Positions 61,347 through 64,000 of a stretch of DNA of 64,000 bases are shown piece by piece. Below the pieces are notes generated by a model. The model worked only from the letters and a program-made list of their open reading frames with translations. It did not search any database and was not told where the DNA came from. Positions within the stretch are counted from its first letter, which is position 1; each line of letters begins with the position of its first letter. Both the position numbers and the translations under genes were made by a program. The DNA lies in the NCBI RefSeq assembly GCF_013407595.1, contig NZ_JABEKX010000001.1, positions 886,522 to 950,521 of the forward strand. Direction: 5' to 3'. The stretch comes from Lacticaseibacillus absianus. Its GTDB lineage: Bacteria; Bacillota; Bacilli; Lactobacillales; Lactobacillaceae.

Positions 61347-64000
61347 GGAGTTATTCGCTAAACCGATTGATCGCGACATTCAAGGGGTCATCAAGGTGAG
61401 CCAAGAAAGCAACATTAAGGTCGAGCTGGATGAGTACGTGGTGACGCGCGAGCTTCAGGACCAGTTTGCCAAGTTCTTCTCGGCGTATGAAAAGGCGCTG
61501 CAAGGGCCGACCGATGATATGGGCGTCTGGATCTCCGGATTCTTTGGCTCTGGTAAGTCGCACTTTCTGAAGATCTTGTCATACATCCTCGAGAATCGCG
61601 AGGTCGACGGGCGACCGGCCGTCGAATTCTTTGCAGATAAGATCAACGATTCCTTCGTGTACACCCGTATGCAAGCGGCGGCGAACTCGAATACGCAGGT
61701 CATTCTGTTCAACATCGATTCTAAGGCCATGAACGATGGGAAGACTGACAGCAACGTTATCCTCGATGTTTTCCTGCGCGTCTTCAACGAGATGCAGGGG
61801 TATTCCAATAAGAATCACTGGATTGCCGATCTGGAACGGCAGCTGGATGAGCGTGGGCATTATGAGGCGTTCAAGACGGCGTTCCACCAGCTGGAAACCA
61901 ATGGGCTGGACTGGAACTTTGGCCGCGACCATTACTCCCAGAATAAGGGCACGATTCGTGATGCGCTGGTGCAGGTCGGCTACATGAGTGAAGCCGATGC
62001 CCAGGGCTTTGTGGATAACCTGTTCAACCGCTATCCCATTAATATTGAAAACTTTGCGCAGCTGGTCAACGCGTACATTCAGAAAACCGGGCAGCGGGTT
62101 GCTTTCCTGGTCGATGAAGTCGGCCAGTTCGTGGGCGATTCCGTTCAGCGGATGCTGAACCTGCAAACCGTGGTTGAGGAGCTGGGCTCTGCGACCAAAG
62201 GCAAGGCGTGGGTGATTGTCACCTCTCAGCAGGCGATTGGGGATGTGACGACGAATCTCAACGGGCAGGATTTCTCCAAGATTCAAGGGCGGTTCAAGAC
62301 GCGCATTGCATTGAGCTCGGCCAACGTCGACGAAGTGATTAAGCGGCGTTTGTTGACCAAAACCACCCCGGCGCAAATGGAGTTAGAAGGCCTGTATCAG
62401 GGCAACGCCGCCGCCTTGCGCAACGCAATTGATTTTGACGATGGCGTCACCCGCCAGAAGTTCAGCGACCCGGCTGAGTTTGCGCTGAACTACCCGTTCG
62501 TGCCGTACCAGTTCAACCTCTTGCAGGACGTGCTGACGGCGGTTCGTAACCACGGTTCGGACGGGAAGCACCTGTCCGAAGGGGAGCGGTCGATGCTTTC
62601 CATTTTCCAGGAGTCCGCCATGCGCAAGATGGACGCGGAGGAGGGGCAGCTGGTGCCGTTCTCCCTGTTCTTCGAGGGCCTGGCCCAGTTCCTGGACCAC
62701 ACGCATAACATTGTGATTCAGCGAGCCTGGGACAATCCATCACTGAACCCGAATCGGGAGAAGAACCCCTTCACGCTCCAAGTGTTGAAGACGCTGTTCA
62801 TGGTCAAGTACCTGGACAGCTTCAAGGCGACGCTGAACAACCTGGTGACGCTGATGATCGACGATGTGAACGTCGATCGGATCGCGTTGACGAAGCAGAC
62901 GCAAGAGGCCCTGGCTGCGCTGATCCGCGAAGGCGTCGTCGAGAAACACTTTGACCTGTACATTTTCCTGACCGATGCCGAGCAGGACATCAATGATGGG
63001 ATCGAGCACGAGAACGTCATCGACAGCGCCATTGCGGAGAACTTGCAGCAGTACTTCTTTGGAATTAGCAAAACGATTAGTGATCGCTACACCTATCCGA
63101 AGCTGCACAATCGCTACGTCTTTGCCTTTAACCGTTGGCTTGACGGCAAGCCATACGGGCGCGGCAACCAAGCGCTCACCATTCAGCTGATCACGCCGCA
63201 GAGTGACTACTTTGGCGATGAAAGCACCTACGCGCAGTTGTCGACTGCACCGGATACAATGGTGATTGCGCTGCCAGACGATCGCGACTATATTGACCTG
63301 ACCACTCGCTCTCTGAAGATCAAGCAGTATGTGTTGGGCAACACGAACAACCAGGATCCACGCTTCCGGTTGCTCCTGGACGAACGTCAGGATGAACGGA
63401 CTCGACTAGATCAATCCGCGCAGACGCAGGCATTAGATGCCCTAGAGCGCGCCCAGATTTTCGTTGCCGGCGCACCGATCAGCACGAGCCACGACTTCGC
63501 GGCCCGGCTGGAGGAAGCGGAGAAGGCGCTCATTGACAATAACTACCGCTCGTTAGACTACATCGATGCGGCGAAGTCGGAACAGGCGATCCTTTCATTG
63601 CTCAACGACAATGGGCTCGTCAAGACGGACGAAAATTCACGCGCGGTGGATGCCGTCTTTGACTGGCTTCAGCAGCAGTTGCGGACCAGTCAGCACGTAA
63701 CCTTGAAGTCCGTCCTGAACCGCTTTGCCACCATTCCTTACGGGTACACCGAAGAGGACACCGAGTGGTTGGTGGCCGCGTTGCTCAAAGCTGGGCGAGT
63801 CAAGCTCAGCTACAACGGCGAGCCAGTCAGTCTGATGCAGGACTCCGCGCGTCAGGTGACGGAATACCTGACAAAGAAGCAGTACGCAGAGCGCATTGCC
63901 ATCCAGGTGCGCTACGTCACCCCAGAACGTGACTTGAAGAAGCTGCGCGAAGTGGCGAAGGAAGTGTTCAAGCGGGAAAAGTTCGGTGCCGAAGACCTCG
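61330..64000 (+). CDS. brxC: BREX ATPase BrxC, cut by window end
   Basis: The open frame runs to the last base, giving at least 890 residues of a protein normally about 1,200. Walker A GFFGSGKSHFLKILSY is near residues 70-85 and Walker B VAFLVDEVGQFVG near 257-269, as in BrxC/PglY P-loop proteins. The rest includes helical regions with no recognised enzyme motif. ATG 61330 (or 61336) lies inside the end of brxB. brxX/pglX, pglZ and brxL are expected beyond the window. Confidence 0.93.
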   Translation, partial: MNMKIKELFAKPIDRDIQGVIKVSQESNIKVELDEYVVTRELQDQFAKFFSAYEKALQGPTDDMGVWISGFFGSGKSHFLKILSYILENREVDGRPAVEFFADKINDSFVYTRMQAAANSNTQVILFNIDSKAMNDGKTDSNVILDVFLRVFNEMQGYSNKNHWIADLERQLDERGHYEAFKTAFHQLETNGLDWNFGRDHYSQNKGTIRDALVQVGYMSEADAQGFVDNLFNRYPINIENFAQLVNAYIQKTGQRVAFLVDEVGQFVGDSVQRMLNLQTVVEELGSATKGKAWVIVTSQQAIGDVTTNLNGQDFSKIQGRFKTRIALSSANVDEVIKRRLLTKTTPAQMELEGLYQGNAAALRNAIDFDDGVTRQKFSDPAEFALNYPFVPYQFNLLQDVLTAVRNHGSDGKHLSEGERSMLSIFQESAMRKMDAEEGQLVPFSLFFEGLAQFLDHTHNIVIQRAWDNPSLNPNREKNPFTLQVLKTLFMVKYLDSFKATLNNLVTLMIDDVNVDRIALTKQTQEALAALIREGVVEKHFDLYIFLTDAEQDINDGIEHENVIDSAIAENLQQYFFGISKTISDRYTYPKLHNRYVFAFNRWLDGKPYGRGNQALTIQLITPQSDYFGDESTYAQLSTAPDTMVIALPDDRDYIDLTTRSLKIKQYVLGNTNNQDPRFRLLLDERQDERTRLDQSAQTQALDALERAQIFVAGAPISTSHDFAARLEEAEKALIDNNYRSLDYIDAAKSEQAILSLLNDNGLVKTDENSRAVDAVFDWLQQQLRTSQHVTLKSVLNRFATIPYGYTEEDTEWLVAALLKAGRVKLSYNGEPVSLMQDSARQVTEYLTKKQYAERIAIQVRYVTPERDLKKLREVAKEVFKREKFGAEDL

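Noticed and set aside
44276-64000. A third guaA core marking the end of element 2
   Set aside because: No further GAATGGGAATAAA was noticed by eye in the window; it may lie outside.

Overview
The window looks like a high-GC Lactobacillaceae chromosome (Lacticaseibacillus-like at a guess; the species cannot be fixed from the sequence). Support comes from the Gram-positive gene set (secreted NlpC/P60 hydrolase with a WalR-type box, FeoA-FeoB with a Cys-rich partner, type I CoaA, GuaA), strong AGGAGG ribosome sites, Rgg-type regulators and IS66 copies. No rRNA or tRNA gene was seen.

Region 1 (1-15,812) is ordinary GC-rich core: P60 hydrolase, guanylate-kinase-like protein, Fur/Zur regulator, CPA2 antiporter, HelD, acyl-CoA thioesterase, a possible orphan structured RNA, an ABC exporter, the feo operon, coaA, two small membrane proteins and guaA. 

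Region 2 (15,801-44,276) is a 28.5-kb integrative element in the 3' end of guaA. It is bounded by a 13-bp core repeat, and its right end carries an oriT/dso-like hairpin, a MobT/Rep_trans initiator, a DUF3173 excisionase-like protein and a tyrosine integrase. It has no conjugation pore genes, so it is a mobilizable or decayed element. Cargo: truncated HsdM, bioY, a nan-type operon with two frameshifts, two Rgg regulators (one split by IS66), a seven-gene minus-strand cluster of zinc-ribbon membrane proteins, lipoproteins, a PrsW-like protease and a beta-lactamase-fold hydrolase, and a broken AAA+ ATPase. IS1380, IS30, IS110 and nested IS66 sequences are scattered through it.

Region 3 (44,264-about 52,400) begins with a second copy of the element's left end (same core, same spacing of internal motifs), so a second related element sits in tandem. 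It carries a PstI/BsuBI-type restriction-modification pair, a DUF262 plus HEPN pair, an XRE regulator split by IS66, a second oriT-like hairpin without a relaxase, and two degenerate type I-E-like CRISPR repeats 61 bp apart. Its own integrase is not seen.

Region 4 (about 52,650-64,000) returns to high GC and is a defence block: a four-gene Wadjet/MksBEFG-like operon (jetABCD), an orphan antitoxin-like gene, and the start of a BREX operon (brxA, brxB, brxC cut by the window end). Together regions 2-4 form a defence and mobile-element island at guaA. The least explained unit is the zinc-ribbon/PrsW/lipoprotein cluster at 32.4-39.3 kb.
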